Assembly (NCBI GenBank): GCA_900550685.1
Contig: URTS01000098.1
Span: 1 to 6,720, forward strand
DNA length: 6,720 nt
Direction: 5' to 3'
Origin: an uncultured Oscillibacter sp.
GTDB lineage: Bacteria; Bacillota; Clostridia; Oscillospirales; Oscillospiraceae
The translations under genes were made by a program, and so were the position numbers. Under the pieces are notes generated by a model. It ran no database searches. It saw nothing but the letters and a program-made list of their open reading frames with translations, and was not told where the DNA came from. Of this stretch, positions 1-6,713 are shown piece by piece (positions within the stretch are counted from its first letter, which is position 1; each line of letters opens with the position of its first letter).

Positions 1-61
1 TCCTTCGCGTCGATGAAGGTCTGGCTGCCGGTGATGCCCTTGGTGTAGAACCGCGAAGACT
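1..61 (-). other. Inverted coding-like fragment at the 5' edge of the surface-protein gene
   Basis: Read on the minus strand from about base 54 down to base 3, this stretch gives FYTKGITGSQTFIDAK, with nearly every codon ending in C or G and a Thr/Gly-rich composition like the downstream surface protein. A minus-strand stop lies just before it (around 68-70, TAA on the minus strand), so it has no start of its own here. CTTCGCG at 3-9 and CGCGAAG at 52-58 are inverted repeats. Flipping the segment between them places GAC GCG AAG directly before ACT TTG ACC in the frame of the plus-strand gene. I infer that this is the displaced, inverted continuation of that gene's N-terminal coding sequence. 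It could be an assembly or library fold-back artefact, or a real inversion. The plus strand of the same stretch shows no ribosome binding site or signal peptide. Confidence 0.4.
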
Positions 62-3000
62 TTGACCATTACCGGTCTCACGGACGTGACCAGGACGATC
101 GATGAGGTCAATGAAAACAGCAAGCTCTCCGACCTTTACGACGAAATCTATGGCATGCTGAAGGTTGAGGGTCTCGTCGATTGGGACGCTTCTAAAAAGC
201 CGAATCAGATCGTGACTCCGATGATTTACGACACAGCGGGGGGCCTGCTCACCGCCGACAAGATTCAACCTGGCCTCTATACCATTCGTCTCGCATCCGC
301 TTATGATCCCAACAAGGTAGATTCCCTCTTCCTCGAAAACTACGACCTGACCCTGCCCACGGCAAAGCTGTTTCTCACGGGTGCCGCCTACGGTGTGAGC
401 GCAGAAGTGGCGAACGGTCAGACCGCCTACGGCTCCGTCTCCGTGGCCAGCCCAAAGGACGCAGAGTCTGCCGCCGTCGGCCAGACCATCATCTTCCGCG
501 CCGAGCCCAACAGCGGCTACGAGGTGGACGGTTGGACTCTGAACAATGTACCTGTCAAGGGCAGCGCGGGCCAGAATACCCTGACGGTCATCCAGACCGA
601 AGCAGGCGCCAAGGCTGTCGTCTCCTTCAAGGAAAAGGCAAACACGCTGACCGTCACGGCGCTGCCCACCGATCCTACGACCGAAGGTGAGCCCGTGGTC
701 AACGAGATCGTTCCCAACGAAAACTCCTACTTTGAGAATGGCAACTCCTACGCCACAGACTATAAGGTCACCTTCACCCCCAAGGCCGCTGTGGGCTGGC
801 ACTTCACCGGCTGGGAGTATCATGAGGACGGACAGTCCCCGGTGTACAGCAAAGACGCCGCCTTCACCGTCGTCATGCCCGACAGCAGTGTTCAGCTCTA
901 CGGCAAGTTTGAGCGCGACGCCTACAAGCTGACTCTGGGCGAAAACCTGACCGCTTATGTGGACGGCGAGATCATCACGGACCTTGACGCCATCACGGGC
1001 GACACCGTGGTCACCGTGAAGCCCGCGACGGGGTATCAGCTTGAGAGCGCGGACGACTGGACCATCACCGGTGCGGACGCCACGACCAAAACGGCAGACG
1101 CTCTGACCTTCTCCATCGTCTCGGACACCACCGTCACCGCGAACGTGTCTGCACAGCCCTTCCAGATCGCGCTGAACACCGAAGGCTTGATTGGCGGCAC
1201 CGCAAGCGCTACTACAATCGGCGAAGTCCTTGGCGGCACACAGGTAACCTTTACCGCCGAGGCCGAGCGCGGCTATGCGTTCGTTGGTTGGCAAAAGGAG
1301 GGCGAAACCGGTTATGTCAGCACCGACGCCGCCTACACCGTCACCGTCGGTGAGGATCTGATCCTGACACCGGTCTTTGAGGAACAGGACAGCAAGACCG
1401 TGAAGATCTCCGCGGACAGCAACGGCTCGATCAGCTGGGCGATCGAAGGTGTCAGCCAGGATACATACGACGACGAGATCACCCTGTATCCCGGCGAGAC
1501 CCTGGTCCTGACCGCCGCCCCCAACGGCGGCAAGATGGTCGCCGGTTGGGCCGTGAACGGCGCTTACAGCGACATCACCGACAAGGCCAGGGAGTTCAAG
1601 TACAGCGAGCTTGAGAACGCGAACGAGATCTCAGTCACCTTCAAGGCCGTGACGTACTTCACCGTAAAGTTTGCGGACGATATCTCTGCCACTGCGGATG
1701 GGGAGCCCATTACTTCCGGCGATTCCGTCGCTGCGGGCAGCAAGGTGGAATTTACCTACAACAGCCCCGACGGCACCACCTACGTGACCGCATGGAAGAA
1801 CAACGGGACCGCGTATCCCAGCCTGACCGAGAAGCTGGTCATCGAAAACCTGTCTGGGGATCTGGATATCTCGGTCGAAACCGGCAAGCTGGACTTCTTC
1901 ACGGTCACAGACACCACCACAGAAAGCACCGAGAACTACACTGTGACCCTGACCGGTACCTACGAGGTCAGTGCCAAGTATGCCGCAGGTTCCTCTGTGA
2001 CGCTCACCGTCACGCCTGATGATGGCTACCAGATCACCGAAGTGACCTTCGGCGATGCGGAGTTCACCCAGGACGAAAACGGCGTTTGGACGGGTACGAT
2101 CGAGCGGCTCAGCGGCGACGTGACCTACACGGTCACCGTGGAGGAGGCCGTCACCCCGCCCGCCCCCGGCACAACCTTCACCATCACCTTTAACCCCAAC
2201 GGCGGCACATTGAGCGGCGGCAGCACCGCCCAGACCGGCGAAAACGGAAAGCTGGCGTCTCTGCCCACCCCGTCCCGCAGCGGTTACACCTTCGACGGCT
2301 GGTTCACGGCGGCTGAAAGCGGCAATGCGGTAAGCACCGACAAGGTCTATACCGAAAACACCACCCTCTACGCCCACTGGACCAAGGAGTCCACCGGCGG
2401 CGGAGGAGGCAGCAGCGGTGGCAGCTCTGGCGGCGGTGGCGGCGGAAGCAGCGCACCGTCCACCTCTCCCGTGACTCCCGTCAAAGCAGACGGCGGCTCC
2501 GTCTCCGTCAATCCCAGTGAAGCCGCCAAGGGCGATACCGTCACCATCACCGTCACCCCTGACGCAGGCTATGAGGTCGATCAGGTCAACGTAACCGACA
2601 AGAACGGCAAGGAGATCCCGGTGAAGGATCTGGGCAGCGGCAGATACAGCTTCACCATGCCCGGGTCCAAGGTCACCGTAGCGGCTTCTTTCAAGGCCGC
2701 AGGCCATGCCTTCACCGATGGGCCCAGCGGCAGCTACTATGCGGACGCCGTGGCCTGGGCGGTTGAGAACGGCATCACCGGCGGCATCTCCGCCGATACC
2801 TTCGCCCCCAACGCCGCCTGCACCCGGGCCCAGGCCGTCACCTTCCTGTGGCGGGCCGCCGGCAGTCCGGAGCCCCAGTCCGCCGAAACCGCCTTTACCG
2901 ACGTGAAGCCCGGCAGCTACTATGAAAAGGCGGTGGCCTGGGCCGTGGAAAACGGCATCACCAAGGGCACCTCCGATACCGCTTTCAGCCCGGACGCCCC

Positions 3001-3229
3001 CTGCTCCCGGGGACAGATTGTCACCTTCCTCTGGCGCAGCCAGAAGTCCCCGGCAGTCGGAACCGCCAACCCCTTTACCGATGTGAAGCCCGGCGACTAT
3101 TATGCGGACGCAGTGCTGTGGGCGGTGGCCAAGGGCGTGACCCACGGCACCACCGATACCACCTTCAGCCCCGGCAGCGGCTGCACCCGAGCCCAGATCG
3201 TCACTTTCCTCTGGCGCTGCATGCAGTGA
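62..3229 (+). CDS. SLH-domain surface protein with InlB-type repeats, 5' end missing
   Basis: This is a large protein attached to the cell envelope, probably an adhesin or S-layer-associated protein; no ligand can be deduced. Numbering from the TTG at 62 gives 1055 residues. Residues 1-110 match no family I recognise. About 123-696 is a run of divergent InlB-like beta repeats with motifs such as GYEVDGW, GWHFTGW and GYAFVGW. Residues 704-775 are a classical InlB (Listeria-Bacteroides) repeat, with NPNGG at 711-715, GYTFDGW at 741-747 and YAHW at 770-773. Residues 777-806 are a Gly/Ser/Pro linker, 807-881 one more divergent repeat, and 884-1055 three SLH domains, which in this family bind secondary cell-wall polymer. 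The start is doubtful: TTG at 62 has no Shine-Dalgarno, the frame stays open back to a stop at 32-34, and no signal peptide is encoded although an SLH protein must be secreted. The real N-terminus is therefore missing. The gene ends in TGA, followed by an intrinsic terminator. It has no evident functional link to the downstream selAB genes. Confidence 0.88.
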   Translation: MTITGLTDVTRTIDEVNENSKLSDLYDEIYGMLKVEGLVDWDASKKPNQIVTPMIYDTAGGLLTADKIQPGLYTIRLASAYDPNKVDSLFLENYDLTLPTAKLFLTGAAYGVSAEVANGQTAYGSVSVASPKDAESAAVGQTIIFRAEPNSGYEVDGWTLNNVPVKGSAGQNTLTVIQTEAGAKAVVSFKEKANTLTVTALPTDPTTEGEPVVNEIVPNENSYFENGNSYATDYKVTFTPKAAVGWHFTGWEYHEDGQSPVYSKDAAFTVVMPDSSVQLYGKFERDAYKLTLGENLTAYVDGEIITDLDAITGDTVVTVKPATGYQLESADDWTITGADATTKTADALTFSIVSDTTVTANVSAQPFQIALNTEGLIGGTASATTIGEVLGGTQVTFTAEAERGYAFVGWQKEGETGYVSTDAAYTVTVGEDLILTPVFEEQDSKTVKISADSNGSISWAIEGVSQDTYDDEITLYPGETLVLTAAPNGGKMVAGWAVNGAYSDITDKAREFKYSELENANEISVTFKAVTYFTVKFADDISATADGEPITSGDSVAAGSKVEFTYNSPDGTTYVTAWKNNGTAYPSLTEKLVIENLSGDLDISVETGKLDFFTVTDTTTESTENYTVTLTGTYEVSAKYAAGSSVTLTVTPDDGYQITEVTFGDAEFTQDENGVWTGTIERLSGDVTYTVTVEEAVTPPAPGTTFTITFNPNGGTLSGGSTAQTGENGKLASLPTPSRSGYTFDGWFTAAESGNAVSTDKVYTENTTLYAHWTKESTGGGGGSSGGSSGGGGGGSSAPSTSPVTPVKADGGSVSVNPSEAAKGDTVTITVTPDAGYEVDQVNVTDKNGKEIPVKDLGSGRYSFTMPGSKVTVAASFKAAGHAFTDGPSGSYYADAVAWAVENGITGGISADTFAPNAACTRAQAVTFLWRAAGSPEPQSAETAFTDVKPGSYYEKAVAWAVENGITKGTSDTAFSPDAPCSRGQIVTFLWRSQKSPAVGTANPFTDVKPGDYYADAVLWAVAKGVTHGTTDTTFSPGSGCTRAQIVTFLWRCMQ
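428..2386 (+). repeat. Tandem array of InlB-like beta repeats (protein-level)
   Basis: About eight consecutive modules of roughly 65-90 residues lie within the surface protein, at approximately residues 123-190, 194-284, 287-363, 366-440, 444-530, 531-607, 611-696 and 704-775. Most share a pattern of a strand-forming start (for example YKLTLGEN, FQIALNTEG, KTVKISADSNG), a middle 'G..V.FT..P..GY....W' element, and a closing strand. Module boundaries are judged by eye. The last unit (704-775) is the clearest and fits the Flg_new/InlB B-repeat family; the others look like the divergent InlB B-repeat family. The repeats have diverged in DNA sequence, so recent expansion is unlikely. The array probably forms an extended stalk that carries the N-terminal part away from the wall. 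Confidence 0.7.
2390..2479 (+). other. Gly/Ser-rich linker before the wall-anchoring half
   Basis: Residues 777-806 of the surface protein are a low-complexity stretch of Gly and Ser runs followed by a Ser/Thr/Pro/Val segment. It separates the InlB array from the last repeat (807-881) and the SLH domains. Such linkers typically give flexibility between a stalk and an anchor module. The DNA is built of GGC, GGA, GGT and AGC codons, a composition prone to slippage. Confidence 0.75.
2705..3226 (+). repeat. Three C-terminal SLH domains
   Basis: Three tandem S-layer homology modules cover residues 884-938, 945-998 and 1005-1055. Each opens with FTD and carries a YY..AV.WAV..G(I/V)T segment. Each ends with C(T/S)R(A/G)Q..TFLWR. 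The motif equivalent to the TRAE wall-binding motif of the family reads TRAQ (921-924), SRGQ (982-985) and TRAQ (1042-1045). A cysteine precedes each one (C920, C981, C1041), and a fourth, C1053, sits three residues from the end. A triplet of SLH domains is the usual number for stable attachment to pyruvylated secondary cell-wall polymer. The second and third modules resemble each other most in DNA sequence. Confidence 0.9.
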
Positions 3230-3276
3230 CCCCATAAAACAGCCTTCTTCATTCCAACATATTTCCCCAGCAAAGT

Positions 3277-3317
3277 GCAGAGCCGGACCCCATCAGAGTC
3301 CGGCTCTGCGTCTTTTC
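3277..3317 (+). terminator. Intrinsic terminator after the surface-protein gene
   Basis: A perfect 12-bp stem is formed by GCAGAGCCGGAC (3277-3288) and GTCCGGCTCTGC (3298-3309), with a 9-base loop. A T-rich tract, TCTTTTC, follows at 3311-3317. The stem starts 47 bases after the TGA of the surface-protein gene and lies before the selA promoter, so it should isolate the two transcription units. Confidence 0.9.
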
Positions 3318-3353
3318 TGCCGCGATCCGACGGCGCCGCCCTTCTCCAGGGAT

Positions 3354-3378
3354 TTTCCGGTTTACAACCCTCCGGAAA
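3354..3378. repeat. Short inverted repeat centred on the selA -35 box
   Basis: TTTCCGG (3354-3360) and CCGGAAA (3372-3378) are exact inverted 7-mers separated by 11 bases. They flank the TTTACA -35 hexamer, and the symmetry axis falls at 3366. This arrangement could be an operator for selAB, but the arms are short and each contains the self-complementary CCGG, so chance is a real alternative. Confidence 0.3.
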
Positions 3379-3389
3379 TGCATTATGAT
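3361..3389 (+). promoter_or_regulatory. Sigma-A-type promoter for selAB
   Basis: TTTACA (3361-3366) and TATGAT (3384-3389) are separated by exactly 17 bases. Each differs from the consensus hexamer at one position. Transcription would begin around 3395-3398, leaving a leader of about 25 bases that holds little beyond the ribosome binding site. The surrounding sequence is more AT-rich than the flanking genes. Confidence 0.7.
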
Positions 3390-3409
3390 AAGGAAAATGC
3401 CGCGTTTAC

Positions 3410-3414
3410 GGAGG
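3410..3414 (+). promoter_or_regulatory. Ribosome binding site fixing the selA start
   Basis: GGAGG ends six bases before the ATG at 3421. An in-frame upstream ATG at 3385 overlaps the -10 box and would lie upstream of the predicted transcript start. It also adds a basic 12-residue stretch not expected in SelA. The start at 3421 is therefore preferred. Confidence 0.85.
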
Positions 3415-3420
3415 TTCCCT

Positions 3421-4797
3421 ATGGAAAAACAACTGCTGCGCCAGATCCCCAAGGTGGATGATCTGCTGCGCTGTCCCGCCCTGGAGCCGCTGGCGGCGGA
3501 GGTCCCGGCGTCCGCCGTGACAGAAGCCGTCCGGCAGACCCTGGACGCTCTCCGGGCGGATATCCTGGCGGGGACCGTCACGGAGTTGCCGTCGGAAAGC
3601 GCCCTCTGCGCTCAGATTGCCGAAGTCTGCCGGACCGCCCGGCTGCCCTCCCTCCGGGGCGTCATCAACGCCACCGGCGTGGTGCTCCACACCAACCTGG
3701 GCCGGGCCTGTCTCAGCCGGCGGGCTCTGGCCGCGGCGGCAAACGCCTCCCGGGGCTATTCCACCCTGGAATACGACCTGGCCGCCGGGGAGCGGGGCCA
3801 GCGGTATGCCCATGTGGAGCCTTTGCTGTGCCGTCTCACCGGAGCGGAGGCCGCCTTGGTTGTGAACAACAACGCCGCAGCGGTGCTGCTGATCCTCTCC
3901 GCCCTCACCGCCGGTGGGGAGGTCATCACCTCCCGGGGGGAGCTGGTGGAGATCGGCGGGTCCTTCCGGGTGCCGGATATCATGTCCGCCTGCGGCGCGG
4001 TGCTGCGGGAGGTAGGAACCACCAATAAGACCCGCCTTGCCGACTATGCCGCCGCCATCAGCGACCGGACGAAGGCCCTGCTGAAGGTCCACACCAGCAA
4101 CTACCGCATCGTGGGCTTCACGGAAAGCGTCTCCCCCGCCGCCCTGGCGGAGCTGGGGCACGCCCGGAACATCCCGGTCATTGAGGACCTGGGCAGCGGC
4201 TGTCTGGTGGACCTGGCCCCCCTGGGCCTTCGGGATGAACCCACCGTCCAGGCGGCCATAAAGGCCGGGGTGGACGTGCTGTCCTTTTCCGGCGACAAGC
4301 TGCTGGGCGGCCCCCAGGCCGGGATTATTCTGGGCCGGAAACCATATCTGGACATCTTGAAGCGCCACCCCCTGGCCCGGGCCATGCGGGTGGACAAGCT
4401 GACCCTGGCTGCTTTGGAGGCCACTTTGCAGGCTTACGCCGACGGCACGGAAATGCAGGAGATCCCCGTTCTTTCCATGCTGGCCCGGCAGCCGGAGGAG
4501 CTGCGGCAAAGCGCGGACAGCCTGTGCGCCCGCCTGCGGAGCCTGGGCGTCGCCGCCCAGGTCCTTCCGGCGGAAAGCCCGGTGGGGGGCGGCTCCGTCC
4601 CCACCCAGACGCTGCCCTCCTTCGCTGTGGCGGTAACACCGTCCGGCAGCGCCACCGCGCTGGAAGCCCAGCTGCGGCAGCGCCCCCGGCCCATCATTGT
4701 CCGCATTGCCCATGACCGGTGCCTGCTGGATGTCCGCACCCTCTTTCCGGGGGACGTTGACGAGATCCTCCGGGCCTTTCAGGAGCTGCGCCCATGA
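3421..4797 (+). CDS. selA: L-seryl-tRNA(Sec) selenium transferase (selenocysteine synthase)
   Basis: SelA is a cytoplasmic pyridoxal-phosphate enzyme. It converts Ser-tRNA(Sec) to Sec-tRNA(Sec) using selenophosphate from SelD, through an aminoacrylyl intermediate; the family assembles as a large homo-oligomer (a decamer in bacteria). The product is 458 residues from the ATG at 3421, close to E. coli SelA (463). The N-terminal part begins IPKVDDLL. Family motifs in order are INATGVVLHTNLGRA (82-96), VNNNAAAVLL (148-157), GTTNKT (199-204), HTSNYRIVGFT (224-234), EDLGSG (255-260) and SFSGDKLLGGPQAG, in which K293 is the expected PLP Schiff-base lysine. All look intact and no frameshift is seen. 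Its stop codon overlaps the selB start, so the two are co-transcribed and probably translationally coupled. A class-V-like archaeal SelA homologue without tRNA-Sec activity is unlikely, given the adjacent selB. Confidence 0.97.
   Translation: MEKQLLRQIPKVDDLLRCPALEPLAAEVPASAVTEAVRQTLDALRADILAGTVTELPSESALCAQIAEVCRTARLPSLRGVINATGVVLHTNLGRACLSRRALAAAANASRGYSTLEYDLAAGERGQRYAHVEPLLCRLTGAEAALVVNNNAAAVLLILSALTAGGEVITSRGELVEIGGSFRVPDIMSACGAVLREVGTTNKTRLADYAAAISDRTKALLKVHTSNYRIVGFTESVSPAALAELGHARNIPVIEDLGSGCLVDLAPLGLRDEPTVQAAIKAGVDVLSFSGDKLLGGPQAGIILGRKPYLDILKRHPLARAMRVDKLTLAALEATLQAYADGTEMQEIPVLSMLARQPEELRQSADSLCARLRSLGVAAQVLPAESPVGGGSVPTQTLPSFAVAVTPSGSATALEAQLRQRPRPIIVRIAHDRCLLDVRTLFPGDVDEILRAFQELRP
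4781..4785 (+). promoter_or_regulatory. Ribosome binding site for selB inside the selA end
   Basis: AGGAG within the last codons of selA lies eight bases before the selB ATG at 4794. Stop and start overlap as ATGA (4794-4797), an arrangement that favours re-initiation and balanced output of the two proteins. Confidence 0.75.
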
Positions 4798-6713
4798 AGC
4801 ACGTCATCATCGGCACCGCCGGACACGTAGACCACGGCAAAACCGTGCTTATCAAGGCCCTTACCGGCATCGACACCGACCGTCTGGCGGAGGAAAAGCG
4901 CCGGGGCATCACCATCGACCTGGGCTTTGCCCACCTGGACTGGCCTGACGGCGCCCAGGCAGGCATCGTGGATGTGCCAGGCCACGAAAAGTTCATCAAA
5001 AACATGCTGGCCGGGGCCGGGGGCATCGACCTGGCCCTGCTGGTCATCGGAGCGGACGAGGGCGTCATGCCCCAGACCGTGGAGCATCTGGACATTCTCT
5101 CCCTGCTGGGCATCCGGGACGGGCTGGTGGTGCTGACCAAGGCGGACCTGGTGGATGACGGCTGGCTGGAACTGGTCCGCGCCCAGGCGGCGGACCTGGT
5201 GCGGGGCACCTTTCTGGAGGGGAAGCCCATTCTCCCTGTTTCTGCCGTCACCGGGGCGGGACTTCCGGAGCTGAAGGAAGCCCTGCACCGCCTGGTGCTG
5301 GACACCCGGGAGAAAAGCGCCCTGGCCCCCTTCCGCCTGCCCATCGACCGGGTCTTTTCCGTGGACGGCTTCGGCACCGTGGTCACCGGCACCCTCATCG
5401 AAGGCGCCGTCCGCCCAGGAGACACAGTGGAGCTGGTCCCCTCCGGCCTGTCCGGCCGGGTGCGGACCGTGCAGGTCCATGGCAAAGCCGTGGACACCGC
5501 CTGCGCCGGACAGCGGGCAGCCCTGAACCTCACCGGGCTGAAAAAAGAGGACATCCGGCGGGGGGACGCGGCGGTAAAGCCCGGCAGCGTGCATCCCTCC
5601 CGGATGCTGGATGTCCGGCTCCGGTGCCTGGCGGATGCCCGCCGCGCCATTCTCAGCGGCTCCCAGGTGCACCTGTATCACGGCACCTCCGTGCAGCTGG
5701 CAAAGGCGGTGCTGCTGGACCGGGACGAACTGCCTCCCGGACAGGACTGCTATGCCCAGCTGCGGCTGACGGAGCCCATCGCCGCCAAATCCGGCGACCG
5801 GTTCGTCATCCGGTTCTACTCCCCGGTGGAGACCATCGGCGGCGGCATCGTGCTGGACCCCTGTCCGCCCCGTCATAAGCGGTACGATCCGGCGGTTCTG
5901 GATGCCCTGGCCATCCGGGAGCAGGGTTCCGCCGCTCAGCGGCTCACGCAGGCGGCAGACAGCTGCGGCACCGCCCTGCCCACCGCCGCCCAGTTGGCGG
6001 AATCCTCCGGTCTGGACACGGACACCCTGGCCCAGGTCATGGCGGAGCTGCTGTCCAGCGGCCAGCTGGCGGAGCCTTTGCTGGGGCGGTATGTGTCCGC
6101 TCCGGTCCTGGAAAAGCTCTGGCCCCGCTGCCGGGACGCCTTGGCAAATTACCACAACAAACACCCCCTCCACGCCGGGATGCCTGCGGCGGAGCTGCGG
6201 CAGAAGCTGTTCCGGGGTATGGACCCTGCCGAAGGGGACGCCCTGCTGAGGCTCTTTCTGCGGGAGGGCCGCGTCCGGTATACGGCGGGCCGCTACGCCC
6301 TGGCGGAGTTTTCCGTCCGGCTCACCCGGCGTCAGGCCGCACTCCGGGAAGATCTGCTGGACCGGTTCCGGCAGGGCGGCATGGAGCCGGAGCCTATGGA
6401 AACCGTGCTGTCCGGCCTTCCCCTCCGGGATCAGCCGGAGGCCCGGCAGGTGCTGGAAAGCCTGCTGACCGGCGGGGACCTGGTGCGCCTGTCCCCGGAG
6501 CTATGCTGGCACAAGGATATTTGGCAGACGGCGCTGGAAGCCTTGCAGGCCCTGTGCGCCGCTGAAGGCACGGTCACTCTGGCGGCGCTGCGGGACGCCT
6601 TGGGTACCACCCGGAAATACGCCCTGCTGTTTCTGGAAGCCTGTGACCGCCGCCGCATCACCGTCCGGGAGGGGGACCTCCGCCGCCTGAATTCGGAATT
6701 TCACGGTCAATGA
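4794..6713 (+). CDS. selB: Selenocysteine-specific translation elongation factor SelB
   Basis: SelB is a GTPase that replaces EF-Tu for selenocysteine. It binds Sec-tRNA(Sec) and, through its C-terminus, the SECIS hairpin of the mRNA, delivering selenocysteine at in-frame UGA on the ribosome. The product is 639 residues, slightly longer than E. coli SelB (614). The EF-Tu-like part carries GHVDHGKT (10-17, P-loop), RGIT (37-40, switch I), DVPGHE (60-65, G3), TKAD (115-118, G4) and SAVTG (150-154, G5). The beta-barrel domains follow, with PIDRVF (183-188) and GTVVTGTL (194-201) marking domain II. About 265-360 covers domain III and its end (RFVIRFYSP at 336-344). The C-terminal winged-helix array runs from about 365 to 639. 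Its last wing, near 595-630 (TRKYALLFLE at 606-615), is the part that contacts SECIS RNA in the family. All GTPase motifs look intact. Only seven bases follow the TGA, so any neighbouring selC cannot be seen. Confidence 0.97.
   Translation: MKHVIIGTAGHVDHGKTVLIKALTGIDTDRLAEEKRRGITIDLGFAHLDWPDGAQAGIVDVPGHEKFIKNMLAGAGGIDLALLVIGADEGVMPQTVEHLDILSLLGIRDGLVVLTKADLVDDGWLELVRAQAADLVRGTFLEGKPILPVSAVTGAGLPELKEALHRLVLDTREKSALAPFRLPIDRVFSVDGFGTVVTGTLIEGAVRPGDTVELVPSGLSGRVRTVQVHGKAVDTACAGQRAALNLTGLKKEDIRRGDAAVKPGSVHPSRMLDVRLRCLADARRAILSGSQVHLYHGTSVQLAKAVLLDRDELPPGQDCYAQLRLTEPIAAKSGDRFVIRFYSPVETIGGGIVLDPCPPRHKRYDPAVLDALAIREQGSAAQRLTQAADSCGTALPTAAQLAESSGLDTDTLAQVMAELLSSGQLAEPLLGRYVSAPVLEKLWPRCRDALANYHNKHPLHAGMPAAELRQKLFRGMDPAEGDALLRLFLREGRVRYTAGRYALAEFSVRLTRRQAALREDLLDRFRQGGMEPEPMETVLSGLPLRDQPEARQVLESLLTGGDLVRLSPELCWHKDIWQTALEALQALCAAEGTVTLAALRDALGTTRKYALLFLEACDRRRITVREGDLRRLNSEFHGQ

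Noticed and set aside
1..54. Minus-strand GITGSQTF as a piece of another SLH domain (compare NGITGGISADTF at 903-914)
   Set aside because: The resemblance is limited to a few residues. The flanking FYTK and IDAK do not fit the SLH pattern, and the join in frame with the downstream gene explains it better.
1631..3235. Long open frame on the minus strand opposite the repeat and SLH region (534 codons)
   Set aside because: It is antisense to a protein with recognisable InlB and SLH domains. Its translation is a low-complexity Gly/Ala/Arg/Val mixture typical of the shadow of GC-rich codons, and it has no ribosome binding site or family motif.
3230..3276. Small gene or regulatory RNA between the surface-protein stop and the terminator
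   Set aside because: The 47-base stretch is AT-rich with no start codon, ribosome binding site or stable fold of its own. It is simply 3' untranslated sequence.
3227..3388. Possible selenocysteine read-through of the TGA ending the surface-protein gene
   Set aside because: The frame does stay open to another TGA at 3386-3388. However, the third SLH domain is complete before 3227, and the only strong hairpin begins 47 bases downstream with a T-tract, which fits a terminator and not a bacterial SECIS immediately after the codon.
3249..3581. Minus-strand open frame of 110 codons spanning the intergenic region and the selA start
   Set aside because: It crosses the terminator stem, the promoter and the selA N-terminus. 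Its translation is compositionally biased and lacks a ribosome binding site.
3406..4713. Minus-strand open frame opposite selA (435 codons)
   Set aside because: It is a shadow frame created by the high GC at third codon positions of selA. Its composition is Gly/Gln/His-rich with no domain signal.
4694..6173. Two overlapping minus-strand open frames opposite selB (318 and 464 codons)
   Set aside because: Both are antisense to the well-supported SelB, and their compositions are biased (Arg/Ser/Pro-rich or Gly/Gln-rich). They have no start signals or recognisable motifs.
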